A DNA stretch of 64,000 bases from Acanthosoma haemorrhoidale (lineage: Eukaryota > Arthropoda > Insecta > Hemiptera > Acanthosomatidae), in the NCBI GenBank assembly GCA_930367205.1, contig OV884009.1, positions 38,511,841 through 38,575,840 on the forward strand, given 5' to 3'. This document shows positions 1-12,130 of this stretch, piece by piece (the stretch's first letter is position 1; each line of letters begins with the position of its first letter). The position numbers and the translations under genes are program-made. The notes under the pieces were generated by a model. It saw only the letters and a program-made list of their open reading frames with translations. It ran no database searches and was not told the origin of the DNA.

Positions 1-1029
1 AATTTTACCGAAAAAATACTTTTTATGAACTAAATTTTAAATATGTATGAACAAAATTCTGAAATACTGGAACACACGAATGGCTGAAAAAACACTATTT
101 ATGCCACCAATAATGAGCTATTTAACAAATAAAAATTTTTTTTTTATTTTATGGAAAATCTTTGAAATACATTTTGCGTTACTGTCTGTAATGTCTCTGT
201 AACCGTAGGAATCAAGTCGTAAGTAGCTTTTGGTTTAGGCCACTTCGTTTTTAAAATAGTCAATAGCTATGAATTGCGCATTTTCTTATATCAAAGTTTT
301 GTAAAAACTATTGGTAGAATGTGATACGTACTCAGCCGTAATAATTAATGTGATTCGAAAGTTCAATTTCTGTTGTTATTGCAAATGGACTGATTCTACA
401 AATAAAAAATTAAATAAAATGGAATAACGTTTTACTGTTAATCTTCATTTGAATAATTTATGGTGATATTGTACACAGTTGACTGTGTTGTTATAAACAT
501 AAAGACAGGGCAGCTGTGTCTTACTCAACTATCATTAACACTGTGAGTGCATTGATAAATTTGAGTATATAAATGACTAAAACAGTTTGTTAGGAGATCT
601 CCTTGGGTTGATGAAAATTTCACGAAACTCCTCATTCACCAACTAGATTTTTTTTAAAAATCTAGCTGTCGTTAACAACTTTAATTCGGAACATATACTT
701 GTACCACGGTCAAAAGAAGCGGCCATAAAAAATAGAATAAATAAAGACATAAAAATATACCCATAGTACTATAGAGTGACATTAATTAATTTCTTTGTAC
801 ATAAAAAATATATTTTTCTATAACATGGAGTAGGGTATCGAATGTAAGGGGGACCTTGGTGTCACATACGGATACAATATGCACACATCCAAAAAGATAT
901 AAAGAAAAAACTTTGGAAAAAATTTGGAAATACCAAATTTAAGGTTGAGAAGTAACGCCTAGTGATTGCTAACCGTACAAGCGTCTCTCGGCGTCACTTA
1001 GTTGCAAGCTAGATTTATAATTATTTATT
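1..1029. other. AT-rich DNA, no gene seen
   Basis: No open frame of useful length, no splice-bounded exon and no repeat boundary that I can recognise. The sequence is a mix of A and T runs. Confidence 0.5.
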
Positions 1030-1260
1030 TTACAGTGCCTCGAGCATGCTAAAATTAAAGCCAGCCCCATGAAAAATAACTACGAATCATTAATAGATAA
1101 ATTATTAAACAAAATAAAAACTATTTTCGATTGTCCATTGCATTAAGTATCAAATTAAAGATCTCGACTTCCTCATTAATAATGTTTATTATCTTTTAGG
1201 GCTGTAGTGGACTATTATTCAAAAAAATATTTAAAACTCTAATGAAAATCTTTTCAGCAA
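1030..1260 (+). repeat. Dispersed ~220-bp repeat (R220), copy 1
   Basis: This stretch aligns with 46100-46330 and with the tandem block at 29390-29890. The shared landmarks occur in the same order: 'ccccatgaaaaataa' near 1064, 'gtatcaaattaaagat' near 1147, 'cattaataat', and 'gtagtggactatta' near 1205. No coding potential is visible. The family could be an old satellite monomer that has dispersed, or a non-coding part of a transposon. I cannot tell which. Confidence 0.5.
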
Positions 1261-1983
<723 letters not shown>

Positions 1984-1984
1984 A

Positions 1985-2036
1985 ATGAATGATAAGATCT
2001 TTTATCACAACTATCCTTTTAAGGCAGATTGTAATT
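1985..2036 (+). mobile_element. J1-type LINE 3'-tail fragment
   Basis: The stretch 'ttttatcacaactatcc' followed by 'aaggcagattgtaattat' matches the last ~45 bp of the J1 LINE tail in plus orientation. The 5' part is replaced by, or separated from the tail by, the GA array. Confidence 0.6.
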
Positions 2037-2639
2037 ATCTTCATTTATAGATTTTAAAAATGTGAAAAACAACCGAAACCTTCGAAGGTCGGTCCCAAAA
2101 TTGAAAACTTATTGTCTGAACTCTTGTCTTTTAAAACATACAAGTGAACATTTTAAGAATTTCGACAATTGTCTTTACCAATTTGGTTCACGTATTCTTT
2201 TTTATCTCCCAATCGTTATGCACTAAATGGGGTCAACTACTCATACAGGTAGGAAATCCACAGAAGAAACTGAACACATGTTCTGTGCCCGCTAGAATGA
2301 TCGGGAGAAGTATGAGAGGCGGAAAGGAACGTACAAGGGGCATTCAACTATCTGGGTCATATGAGTCACTATCGACCAACGCTCCAAGGGATGTTCTTTT
2401 CCATATCTTATAGATTTAATGTTTTAGTTAATACATAGTTATTAACTAATTACGTCAAGTAATTAAAAATTATATCGAAACTGTAGCTATAAATAATCAT
2501 CCTGCACCTACACATTTTTTTTTACTTTATTTATTAGTTAACAACCAGCCAATGTGGTATAAATATGATTAAAAAAAAATGGCTTGTCTGACATGAAGGC
2601 AGTGATATCTCCCCTATATTGTTGGAGCTAAGTTTGAAA
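2037..2639. other. No gene seen
   Basis: An 89-codon open frame at 2144-2413 has no recognisable domain, splice context or family similarity that I can see. The remainder is AT-rich. Confidence 0.4.
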
Positions 2640-2925
2640 ATATTTCATTTTTAAAAATTTAGAAGATCTCTTTTCCAACGCCTCTCAGTCGTCGTTGTTA
2701 TGTTACCGGGTAAGTCAGGTGTAGACAGTCTTTGTATCAATTGGTCTGGGTGTCCGTGCAGTTTGTCCTGAATGTTTCTGTATAATTTTCTAATGCAATC
2801 GTGAACGTAAGGAATTTTGAGGTCAGTGTGAAGAGTTTGATTTTGCACGTAAAACGGTGCACCTGTGATAATTCTTGGAGCTTTCTATTGGAAAACCTGT
2901 ATGGTTCTGATGTTAGCCATAAATT
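2640..2925 (-). pseudogene. LINE reverse transcriptase relic (C-terminal part)
   Basis: Read on the minus strand this encodes the typical end of a Jockey-clade reverse transcriptase polyprotein. Residues like NIRTIQVFQ, then PRIITGAPFYV, then TLHTDLKIPYV, then an HPDQLIQRLS segment, end in an ERRWKRDLL motif near 2655. The upstream half of the same relic lies at 3171-3470. The two halves were separated by the insertion at 2926-3170. The frame is broken in places, so it cannot make a working enzyme. Confidence 0.75.
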
Positions 2926-3170
2926 GTATTCAACAACAAAAACTTTATTATGATAAAATTACAATTTCATTGGGCAATAAGTAATTGTGATAAATGTTTT
3001 CATTCATACCATATTTACAATTTCCATTCACTCGCTCATTCATACAGTATTTACAAACAGCCCAGAGACCTCCCAAATCCACATGGTTGTCATTTCCCTC
3101 GCATGAGAAAGAGGAAGCGGAGTCTTGGGAAGTCCCCTACGCTCCTCCGTCAGCCGCGTCGCCGGATTAT
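2926..3170 (-). mobile_element. J1-derived ~245-bp retroposon with TSD, nested in an older LINE
   Basis: This is a 245-bp 3'-terminal J1 sequence on the minus strand. It starts near the 'ccggat' segment and ends in an AATAAA-bearing tail (plus-strand 'ctttattatgataaaatt' near 2942). It is bounded by 'ccataaatt' at 2917-2925 and 3171-3179, a likely target-site duplication. Removing it brings together two parts of a single reverse transcriptase relic, which supports insertion into that older copy. Open frames within it are not genes. Confidence 0.8.
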
Positions 3171-3470
3171 CCATAAATTATTGCTCCATTTTTCCAAATT
3201 GATTTCAGTAAACTTTTGTATGTCAATACTTTCTGGGAGTTTTAGAACGTTGTTCCGATGAATATGCTTCAATAGTTTTAGCCTGTGACTAAGTGGTAGA
3301 CGTGTGTGGTTTCCAAGTCAGTCTCTTATCCAATGTCCAATATCCAAGTATTTAACTGTGCCAGTTTGTGTCTCCAGTGCCAGTTTGGCTCTCAAAACCT
3401 ACGGGAGAACATTGACAACCTCGAAGGCCGAACGTCATGTTATGGATTTATCAATATTATTTTATAGGTC
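3171..3470 (-). pseudogene. LINE reverse transcriptase relic (upstream half)
   Basis: Minus-strand translation gives a decayed V-K-Y-L motif followed by a TWKPHTR-like segment near 3300-3370. Another frame gives LTYKSLLKSIW near 3200-3230. These correspond to the same positions as YLGFHLD and LKPIWTYG in the better copy at 51.5-52.5 kb. The relic continues into 2640-2925 once the nested insertion is removed. Frameshifts are present. Confidence 0.65.
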
Positions 3471-4090
3471 GTACAAAACTTTGTGTTTGGGAGTATTTAT
3501 GTGTCATTTGCACATCAATCTAAAATAATTCAAGTCAAATGTGATGCTTCGCACAACTAAGGGTTGCTAAAACGTTGACTTCTTGTAACAATAGTCTATT
3601 TAAATTTCATCACATACTATAAACCAGAACATCAAGACCTCTAATTTGATAACCTTCTTAAAATGATAATAATAGACAACCATCCGCGCCCTTTATAGGT
3701 CTAGCGGATCTATTGGTAAAACCTCTCTTCCAGAAGGAACCTTTAACCTTCCATCGCTGAAATACTCGTAATCAAACAGTTCAAAAAAGGCCCGTCTGAC
3801 GAAAACTCATACATTAAACCGAAGCTGAGCCACATCACCTAGTCCAGTCTATTGTTTTTGTAATTTTAACTGTAAAACGAAAAATGTTTTTGTAATTCTA
3901 CCCTCCTTCAAATGCAGGAAAAGGAGCCATAAATCTGTAAATTTTTTCATGCTGTTTTTCATTTGTTTGTAAAAATGTTTTAATTAAGGGATTTTTTTTG
4001 GGGGGGGGGGGAACTCATACAAGTCAAAGCGGTCCTACTAATAAAAATTTCATTCAAATATCATCAATGATGTACTTCATAATTCAGACA
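3471..4090. other. No gene seen; T8G12 tract
   Basis: Unassigned AT-rich DNA. A run of eight T followed by twelve G lies at 3992-4011. Confidence 0.5.
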
Positions 4091-4220
4091 AACGCTTATT
4101 AATTCATGAGCTAAACGAGCTACTGATTTACTTTTATTATTATTGTTAAGTACCGTTTTTATTTGTTTATAACTATTCAGTCTTTATAATTTCAACCAAA
4201 TGTACTAACTTTTTTCATGA
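4091..4220 (+). repeat. Diverged local repeat, copy 1
   Basis: About 125 bp that aligns with 4790-4915. Shared words include 'attgttaagtacc', 'tataactat' and 'tctttataatttcaa', in the same order. It is probably an old segmental duplication or two copies of one transposon fragment. No coding content. Confidence 0.65.
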
Positions 4221-4789
4221 AGATTTACTGTCCTATCCCTTTATATAAAACTGGTCATGAAAAAATTGATAATACACATCGGATGCCCGATTAATGAATT
4301 TACGCTATTATATTCCACTTAAGCCTTAACAACTATTTCACATTATTAACCAATGACGTCTAGATCGCGAATTTGATGCCCTACTCGTTATTATGATTTT
4401 TTCTGGTTATAATGATTCAAAACTAATACATTGTTTAATGAAACTCAACCATTATTGAACATCATGGCATCACAATGATTTTCATGTATCTTTAATAACA
4501 CGGGTTAAGCTGCAAACATGGTAGAAATGTCAGTTGTCAGTTTGTACGATATTTTAAATTAATTTCTGACTCTTTTTTTTTTTTTTGGTTGTGCATTTAC
4601 ATAACCATGAGTGATGTGAATAATAATAAGTTAACTTTTAATTGCTAATTATCTTAAGTAATTAATAATACCTGCTATACTCCATCACCGTGATGTTATG
4701 ACTTGGGCCAAGTGATATGAACGAGGCGTTAAAGTCTCTTGGTGCTCACGCTTCACGTACATTCAAATCCCTCTTAACACTTCAGATTG
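4221..4789. other. No gene seen
   Basis: AT-rich DNA between the two diverged repeat copies. Nothing recognisable. Confidence 0.45.
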
Positions 4790-4915
4790 TCGTTTATCAA
4801 TTTGTGAGTTAAGTGAGCTGTTTATTTATTTGTATAATTGTTAAGTACCTTTTTCATTTGTATATAACTATCCATTCTTTATAATTTCAATTACAGTTTA
4901 CTCACTTTTGAGTGA
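4790..4915 (+). repeat. Diverged local repeat, copy 2
   Basis: Partner of 4091-4220 in the same orientation, spaced about 700 bp away. The match runs through 'attgttaagtacc' and 'ctttataatttcaa'. Divergence is substantial, so the duplication is old. Confidence 0.65.
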
Positions 4916-5522
4916 TGTTGACTTGATGAACAAGTAGCCATATATATTATCTTATTTTATTTTTTTATTATTCCTATTTTATTGCAATTATAAAAATCCG
5001 TCAGAGATCTGGGGAACCGAAACTGCTCCCATGATTGTGACTGAAGAGTTACTGGGGTTGGGTTTTAACGGTGTATTATTATACTCATTTACTGTAATAC
5101 TGTAAACATATTTTGATTGATTTAGCTTTTTTTAACAATTTCTCTTTGGCTATATTATACATTAATCTTTATTCTGTTAGCCAGCAGTGAATTTATATAT
5201 TTGTAGGAAATTTACAGAAACCATGGTCCTAGAGTAAAGTTTGTTTTTCTATTGTATTATATTTTAATGGTTTTCGGAAACAATTGTTATGAATTTCACT
5301 CAATTATTAATGCTGCACATATATAATTATTAGTTGTCAATGCTTATTTGGGTTATATCACGCAACATTATTGGACGTAACGGATGGTGTAAAAATTGTA
5401 CCTTTCATAATAACAACCATGGTAAATTAAATTTTTACGAATGAAAGACAATGTTTTCGAATAATTCACTTTCATAATATAACAGCTTTTATATGGGTGA
5501 TATTTTATTCCTTATTATAATG
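4916..5522. other. No gene seen
   Basis: AT-rich. No exon, RNA gene or recognised repeat. Confidence 0.45.
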
Positions 5523-5590
5523 GATGGTATGAATGAGAGCATTTATCTTATTACTTATTGCCTTATAAAAGGCAGATTGTAATTATAGCA
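5523..5590 (+). mobile_element. J1-type LINE 3'-tail fragment
   Basis: Plus-strand 'atggtatgaatgagagca', then 'attacttattgcctta', then 'aaggcagattgtaatta' reproduces the terminal ~65 bp of J1. It is 5'-truncated. No TSD was identified. Confidence 0.75.
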
Positions 5591-5769
5591 CAATATTATA
5601 ACGGTATATTATTTTATTATAAAAATCCATACGATCGTGCGCTTTACCAACTCATATTACCACCAAGTAATAGTAAAGGACATTCTTAGATACAAGAATC
5701 GTTCGCCTCGCCCACGTTTGCATAGCAACAAGATATCAGATAAGCTGATGAACGGAGACAGGAAACGAA

Positions 5770-6401
<632 letters not shown>

Positions 6402-6589
6402 CGTTACATGGGGTATCGAAACTTCTTTATTGAGATAAAATTACAATCTGCCTTATTGGGTAATAAGTAATTGTGATAAATGTTCTCACTCATACCATAT
6501 TTACAATTTTCATTCACTCGCTCATTTATACAGTATTTACAAACGGCCCAGCGACCTCCCAAATCCACATAGTTGTCACGTTACGTGGG
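6402..6589 (-). mobile_element. J1 LINE 3' fragment with imperfect TSD
   Basis: A 3'-terminal J1 piece of about 165 bp on the minus strand. It is 5'-truncated inside the segment that elsewhere reads 'ccaaatccacatggttgtca'. The likely TSDs are 'cgttacatggg' at 6402-6412 and 'cgttacgtggg' at 6579-6589, with one mismatch. Confidence 0.7.
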
Positions 6590-7320
6590 CAAAGAAATAG
6601 TTTTCCCTTTCACTTCCAACAACCGCTCTCGTTCTAATTATTATAACGCGCACCAGTATTTGCATAATCGTACCAAAATGTTTAATGGCAAAATAAATTA
6701 TCATAAACCATCAATAAGAAATATAATTTACATGTCGGTAAATTTCTTTTCCTCCATGAATATATTAGGTTTCAAACCCAATACTTGCAACATTTTTCTA
6801 TCCTGTTTTGTAAGTAAATGCTTGGCAGAAGTACCATTGACTCATGGGCTGGTAGTCACAAGTGGACGGTTGTGTTATTGCGTGGGTTGGACCAACTCGG
6901 GTCAGAGCTTTAACCAGACGTAAATGCTTAAACTTGTTCTCCATTAATTTTTAACAAAACATTAGACTCGGAAAATCTAATGATAACTGATACGGGATAT
7001 TGGTCTCTACATTAAACATTCTTTCAAAAGATAGATTCATAAAAGAACTAAACATCTGTTGTAATTTGTAATTAAAAATTTTATGTTGTATTTAGAGTAG
7101 GGATTCCACAATTCAGTACGAAATAGGTTAAATACATTTGTGTACCCAAAAAAAACTACTGATCTGTACTATAAAACCTTATATATAAAAATTATTTTAT
7201 AAATATTTTTATTATATTGTAAATAGTCTTATTTAACATATATACATTTGTATTTAATCAGTGAAGATTTTTTTAATTAATTTGTGAATAATGGTTTTTT
7301 TTTTTTCTTGAGTAGGTTTT
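6590..7320. other. No gene seen
   Basis: A 116-codon plus-strand open frame starts inside the J1 piece (6573) and runs to 6923. It has no recognisable domain or codon-use signal, and its start lies in transposon sequence, so I leave it as chance. Confidence 0.4.
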
Positions 7321-7590
7321 TATTTTCCTACCACGGGCTCATATCCGGTGACGCGGTGACGGAGGAGCGTGGGGGACTTCCCAAGACTCGACTTCCTCTT
7401 TCACACGCGAGGGAGGTGACAACCATGTGGATTTGGGAGGCCTCTGGGCTGTTTGTAAATATTGTATGAATGAACGAGTGAATGATGAATTGTAAATATG
7501 TTATGATTGAGAACATTTATCTAAATTACTTATTGCCTAATGGGGCAGATATATAAGAGGCAATAAAGAAGTTATATATATTTTCCTACC
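7321..7590 (+). mobile_element. J1-derived ~245-bp retroposon with 12-bp TSD
   Basis: A plus-strand copy at 7333-7578, flanked by an exact 12-bp TSD, 'tattttcctacc', at 7321-7332 and 7579-7590. It begins at a 'ctcatatccggtgacgcg' segment. It contains two imperfect copies of a 'ttgtaaatattgtatgaa' motif and ends 'aataaagaagtt', which carries an AATAAA polyadenylation hexamer. Open frames on both strands are shadows of the repeat. Confidence 0.9.
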
Positions 7591-7641
7591 GTTTACAAAA
7601 AAAATGTCTATATATTGAGACTGGTCATCTTGCGATACTAT

Positions 7642-7907
7642 ATTAATTATTTACAACTTCCTTATCGTGACAAAATTACAATCTGCCTTATTAGGCAATA
7701 AGTAATTGTGATAAATGTTCTCATTCATACCGTATTTACAATTTTCATTCACTCGCTTATTCATACAGTATGTACAAACATTAAGGACCTCCCAAATCCA
7801 CATGGTTGTCACCTCCCTCGCATGCGAAAGAGGAAGCGGGGTCTTGGGAAGTCCCCCACGCTCCTCCGTCAGCTGTGTCACCGGATACGAGCCAGTAAAT
7901 TAATTAT
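7642..7907 (-). mobile_element. J1-derived ~248-bp retroposon with 9-bp TSD
   Basis: A minus-strand copy of the same element as 7321-7590. Its 5' end falls in the same ~10-bp zone ('ggctcgtatccggtgaca' on the minus strand). The likely TSD is 'attaattat' at 7642-7650 and 7899-7907. With its neighbour it forms a close inverted pair. Confidence 0.85.
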
Positions 7908-8505
7908 AAATATTACAAGAACACACAAAGAAATCTGGGACCCCTTGAATCATTGAAGATTGTTTTTGCATTAAAATCAATCATTGTTCGTTGTGCATTG
8001 ATCGTTTTATGTCGATAATTAAAATAATTAGATTTTTACCTCGTGAAACAATCATTAAATAAATAGCTATCCTAAAATGTCTGTGTTCCCTACTTAAAAG
8101 ATTGATATATTTATGTTAAAAACCTTTTTCTTACATCATATAATGCATCGACGGTGTTAAATGGGGAAAGGAAGGGTTGTCAGAAAGAAAGGGTTGTCAG
8201 AAAGAAAGGGCAAGTTTAGGATAAATATATAAGGGAGTGGTCCACAGCAATCGGCATAATGCCGGCTGAATCACGAAAGCGAGACACGCTTACTAGCTTA
8301 CAACTCTTAACTTATTAACGTTGTTATTAATTATAAATTAAAACAACATTGTATTTCAAAGATTAAACTTTGACCTAAAACATCTCATTTTGGTGATTCA
8401 CGCAAAATGTTCAAAAAACAGATAAGGTTTTAAGAGGATTTTTAATTGAGAATTGGCTAAAGATGATGATACATAGATGTCAGGTCTTCATCACATTCAT
8501 AAGGG
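7908..8505. other. No gene seen; short tandem duplication
   Basis: AT-rich. It contains two exact tandem copies of a 17-bp unit, 'gggttgtcagaaagaaa', at 8174-8190 and 8191-8207. Nothing else is recognisable. Confidence 0.55.
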
Positions 8506-8545
8506 CAGCGTTTTGATATACTACGTCGGCATTAGGTCTTGATAA
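8506..8545 (-). repeat. Penelope/hammerhead-like motif, copy 1
   Basis: A diverged minus-strand copy of the motif seen best at 58103-58157. It keeps 'tatcaagacctaatgc', then 'gacgtagtatatc', then 'aaaacg'. See 41155-41205 for the description. Confidence 0.45.
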
Positions 8546-9295
8546 TAAAAAAAGAAAAAAAAATTTATAAAGGGTATGAAAAATTCCCATCAACAATATT
8601 TATGATAATAACTGGAGGAAAATAAACGTTTAATAATCTTTAATAGGGTTCATTTATCTATCTCTCAAATAAAGTTTATATTAAAAATTTAAAATGTTCT
8701 ATTAATTATCAGTTGTAGTATAAATTATAGTATGATCCCGTTATTTGTAATAACCACTTGATAAAACATCCCTCAATAAGCAGCTCCACATATTTTAGTG
8801 CCTCATACACACATCCTTGGCAGTATATTTCCTCTAAGAGTACAATAAATGTTAAACGTAAAAAAAATACTTAAAAAACATCGATTGCCGAGAAGTTATT
8901 TCATTGATACATGTGTATGGGCGAAAAAAATGTTTTAGCCGTTACATAACATCTGGCATTATAATGCATCCACTAGAAGTAACTCATTCCAAAAATATTA
9001 CTACAAACCGATTATTTGTAGTTGGTTGGACAAAAAAAAAACATTTATGGGACGAGGATCAGAGTACTAACATAAAATAGTAGTTATTATGTAAATACCC
9101 TATAAATATATGTCAACAAGCGTCGACTACACGCCCCTTCTATGTATTTACTAATGTTAGGACTTTCTATTTTTTTCTTATTCCTGCCAAGCACGAAGGG
9201 TGAGGTTTTACATTCTAACAGCTACAGTACTTCCGGTCCAGCACTATAGTCTATAGATATCTATATTTGAATGTTGTTTTTTTTTATTATTAAAC
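8546..9295. other. No gene seen; one dispersed motif
   Basis: AT-rich DNA. At 9181-9225 there is a copy of a recurrent ~40-bp motif ('gccaagcacgaagg', then 'ttttacattc') that also appears at 17055, 28609, 29094, 48901 and 53391. Confidence 0.4.
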
Positions 9296-10080
9296 AGCTT
9301 TATTATGATAAAATCACAATTCAATTGGGCAATAAGTAATGGGCTTCATTGGAAAATAAGTTCATTCATAACATATTTACAATTGTCATTAACTCGGTCA
9401 TTCATACTGTATTTAATAACAGCCCAGAGGCCTCCCAAGTCCACATGTTGTCACCTCCCTCGCATGCGAAAGAGGAGGCGGAGTCTTGGGAAGTCCCCGA
9501 CGCTCCTCCGTCAGCCGTGTCACCAGATTAGAGCCAGCGGAGGCTGACCAAGAGCGCGAGAGCCACATACGCTCAGGACATAATTGGGGAAACTGGCCAT
9601 TGCCAGGACTTCCACTGTTACGCATTTATAGCAGGCCACGAAACCACTTCCGTTTTAGTCTTTGAGGAGGATTATAGGGATGAATGGTGCAGTGCAATGA
9701 CTGTGCTAGGGGATTAGGGTGGTTGGATAGGTTACTATGGAATTTCATGAACTTGGAAGGGATGAGTTCAAGAATGTAAGCTATATTAAGATCTTTATGA
9801 AGGGTTTTGTTGCTGACGTATTAAGGGGCATTTACTATTGTTCTCAGGACTTTTGATTGAAAGAATTGGATACGCTTGATTTTGTCTTTTTATTGTCCCC
9901 ATAGCTCTATTCCGATAGCCAAGATTAGCTTAAGTGTAACTTTGCAAATTAGTAATTTGTTTTCTATTCAGAGATGGGATGTTCTTTGAGGTAGTCTGTA
10001 CAGTTTTCCAAAGCGTCTGTTTAGTTCTTGTCTTTTTAGCCTCGTATGTGGGTTCCAGGTCAGCCGTTATCTTTGACTGC
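9296..10080 (-). mobile_element. J1 LINE, 5'-truncated copy (~785 bp)
   Basis: The second longest J1 copy. On the minus strand it holds a decayed reverse transcriptase C-terminus at about 9640-10080 (parallel to 51860-52300), then the ~320-bp 3' UTR and the AATAAA tail near 9300. The frame is broken throughout, for example in the segment matching the LKPIWTYG motif. No clear TSD was found. Short open frames at 9305-9625 are 3'-UTR shadows. Confidence 0.85.
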
Positions 10081-10489
10081 ATGTTAATTATATGATGATA
10101 TTAATTAATATTGTTCCTAAAAAATAATTATTATTAGCCTGGGAAAAAATATTTTTACAGGGTAATCATGTTTAAAGGTAATGGAGCCAAAATTGTTGTA
10201 GCTAGCTTTGCCTATTTCATTAAAATGTGGACACATGAAACGTTGTTAATTAATATAAACGTCCATTATTGATATGGAAAATATTTATTTTTAAATTCTA
10301 TATGATAGATTAATAAGCGACTCTTTGTTTTTTTTTTACGGGGTATTATTATTTTTAGCATCTTTGGATCAAAAAGCAAAGCTTTCATGCAAAATGTCGT
10401 CCTATATATTAAACGGAAGTTGCGGAAAGCTCCTTATCAGATCTCCTTATCCTTATTAGGAATAGTAGTAATTTGCTTGTTCAGGATTA
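10081..10489. other. No gene seen
   Basis: AT-rich. No exon or repeat recognised. Confidence 0.45.
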
Positions 10490-11080
10490 TTAATTGGGAA
10501 GTAAGAATGCATTCATACTTATGTACAATTTCCATTCATACCAACTTTCATGCAGTATATGCATACACATATAGGTGACCCCCCACTTCCAAGTCGATTC
10601 CACCCGGGCAAGCTGGTAAAGGAGCCGGACACAGCGGAGCTACCTACGTCTCCTTCAACCGTTTCACCAAGAGGCGAAGACCAGAGTGAGGTCAAGAGAG
10701 CCACTGACACTCTGGACGTGAGCTGGGATGGTGGCCAGATCAAGGGCCCCATGAATTTACAATAGATCGCGAGGCTGCCACCGTTTTAGGCGAAGAGGGT
10801 TGTAATGATGAGTGCTACTTGACTAGAGGGTTTTGTGGAATTTAAGTTATCATGAGACCTTCAATGACTTCAATTCTGAGGACTTCGGATTGGTGCGTTT
10901 GGATTCGTTTGATGTTCGAATATTTGGCTGTACGCCATAGCTTAACGACTTTTTGTAACTATAGTCAGTTAATGTTCCAAAATAGTATTCATATTATTAA
11001 TCAGGACTTTACGGTATCTAATTTGAGGCATATCCAGATACAGTTTCGTTCACTTTCTAAGACCTTTATTTAGTTTATAA
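10490..11080 (-). mobile_element. LINE relic of a second Jockey-like group (J1b)
   Basis: The minus strand at about 10860-11070 decodes a decayed reverse transcriptase C-terminus related to J1, including a residue pattern like the SNIKRIQ segment. The following 3' UTR (10570-10800) is GC-richer and differs from J1, but 10500-10570 again carries the shared tail words 'cattcatac' and 'tgtacaattt'. Part of this body recurs at 16131-16450 ('atagatcgcg' then 'cattttaggcg'-type words). Short open frames on both strands here are not genes. Confidence 0.7.
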
Positions 11081-12061
11081 GTATTTGAGTGTTTGAAATA
11101 CAAAAAATAAAGTCAATTAACGGTTTCTATAGGTCGCGATAACGATTTTATTATCAATAATTTTAATGGTTTGCTCTTTTTTCAATTGCAGTCCACCACA
11201 TCCTCAAGACATATTATCAGGTCACGGTCAATAATTTGCCAATCACCTTACTATTTAATACGATAAGAAAATTCTTAGCTTTTAATTAATTGATGAGTAA
11301 TTGATTGATTAACGACCCTTCATTATTTGCCACGTGGCTGCTCTTATTTGTAGCGTCCCTGGTTCATGCTTCCATGCTTCATGCTTCAATAGGTCATACA
11401 GAATATCAACCCTCTAAGTAAAACTGAGGTTGCGAAAAAATATTCTAATACAATTTCGATGACAGTCTTTGTTACTGTAGTCCGTCAAAGTTCTAAATCA
11501 TTATTCATATTATTTAATCACAAGGTCAAGGTCTCTAATCTGATAGAACAGAATAGAACAGATAACAGTTTATTCCGGGACTAATGTTCTCTATGAATAA
11601 TAATATTATTCAGATAAAAATTCATACCCGGAATGTAAAAAGAACTATTATATCATTAAAAAAAAGACAATGAAAAATGAACTGTAGACCTTTAAAAGAC
11701 AAAATAATAATTATAAAAGATTGTTTGACTGAGTTTAGTCACTAGTTATAGATGGGATCCACATAAAACAAACAAAACAAAAAATATATATGCAGAAGTA
11801 TGTACAGTACAATACAACATTAAATTAATAAAAAAAAAAAAAGTAACATGCTAAATATACAATAGCGAAAACCAGGGAAGCTTGGAGCAATAATAATATG
11901 ATGCTTTTTCAAAGAATGAAAAAATAATATAATGAATGAATCGTTCCCGAACTAGCAAGCACCTGGCTGCATCGATGGTGAGGGGGAGTTGGAATAGGAG
12001 GGTTTTGAAAGTTCTTAAGGATAAATCATGGAAGATAAAATTCTCATTATGATATTTATTT
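11081..12061. other. No gene seen
   Basis: AT-rich DNA. A small triplication of 'catgcttc' lies near 11367-11392. No coding feature. Confidence 0.45.
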
Positions 12062-12130
12062 TATTTCAAAAAGTTTATTATGTTAAAATTATAATCTGCC
12101 TTATTGGCCAATAAGTAATTATGATAAATG
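12062..12130 (-). mobile_element. J1 LINE 3'-tail fragment
   Basis: The minus-strand terminal ~65 bp of J1 only (plus strand 'ataatctgccttattggc', then 'aataagtaatt'). It is severely 5'-truncated. Confidence 0.8.

Noticed and set aside
6573..6923. 116-codon plus-strand frame
   Set aside because: The start lies within a LINE tail fragment. Composition matches AT-rich non-coding DNA and no family is recognised.
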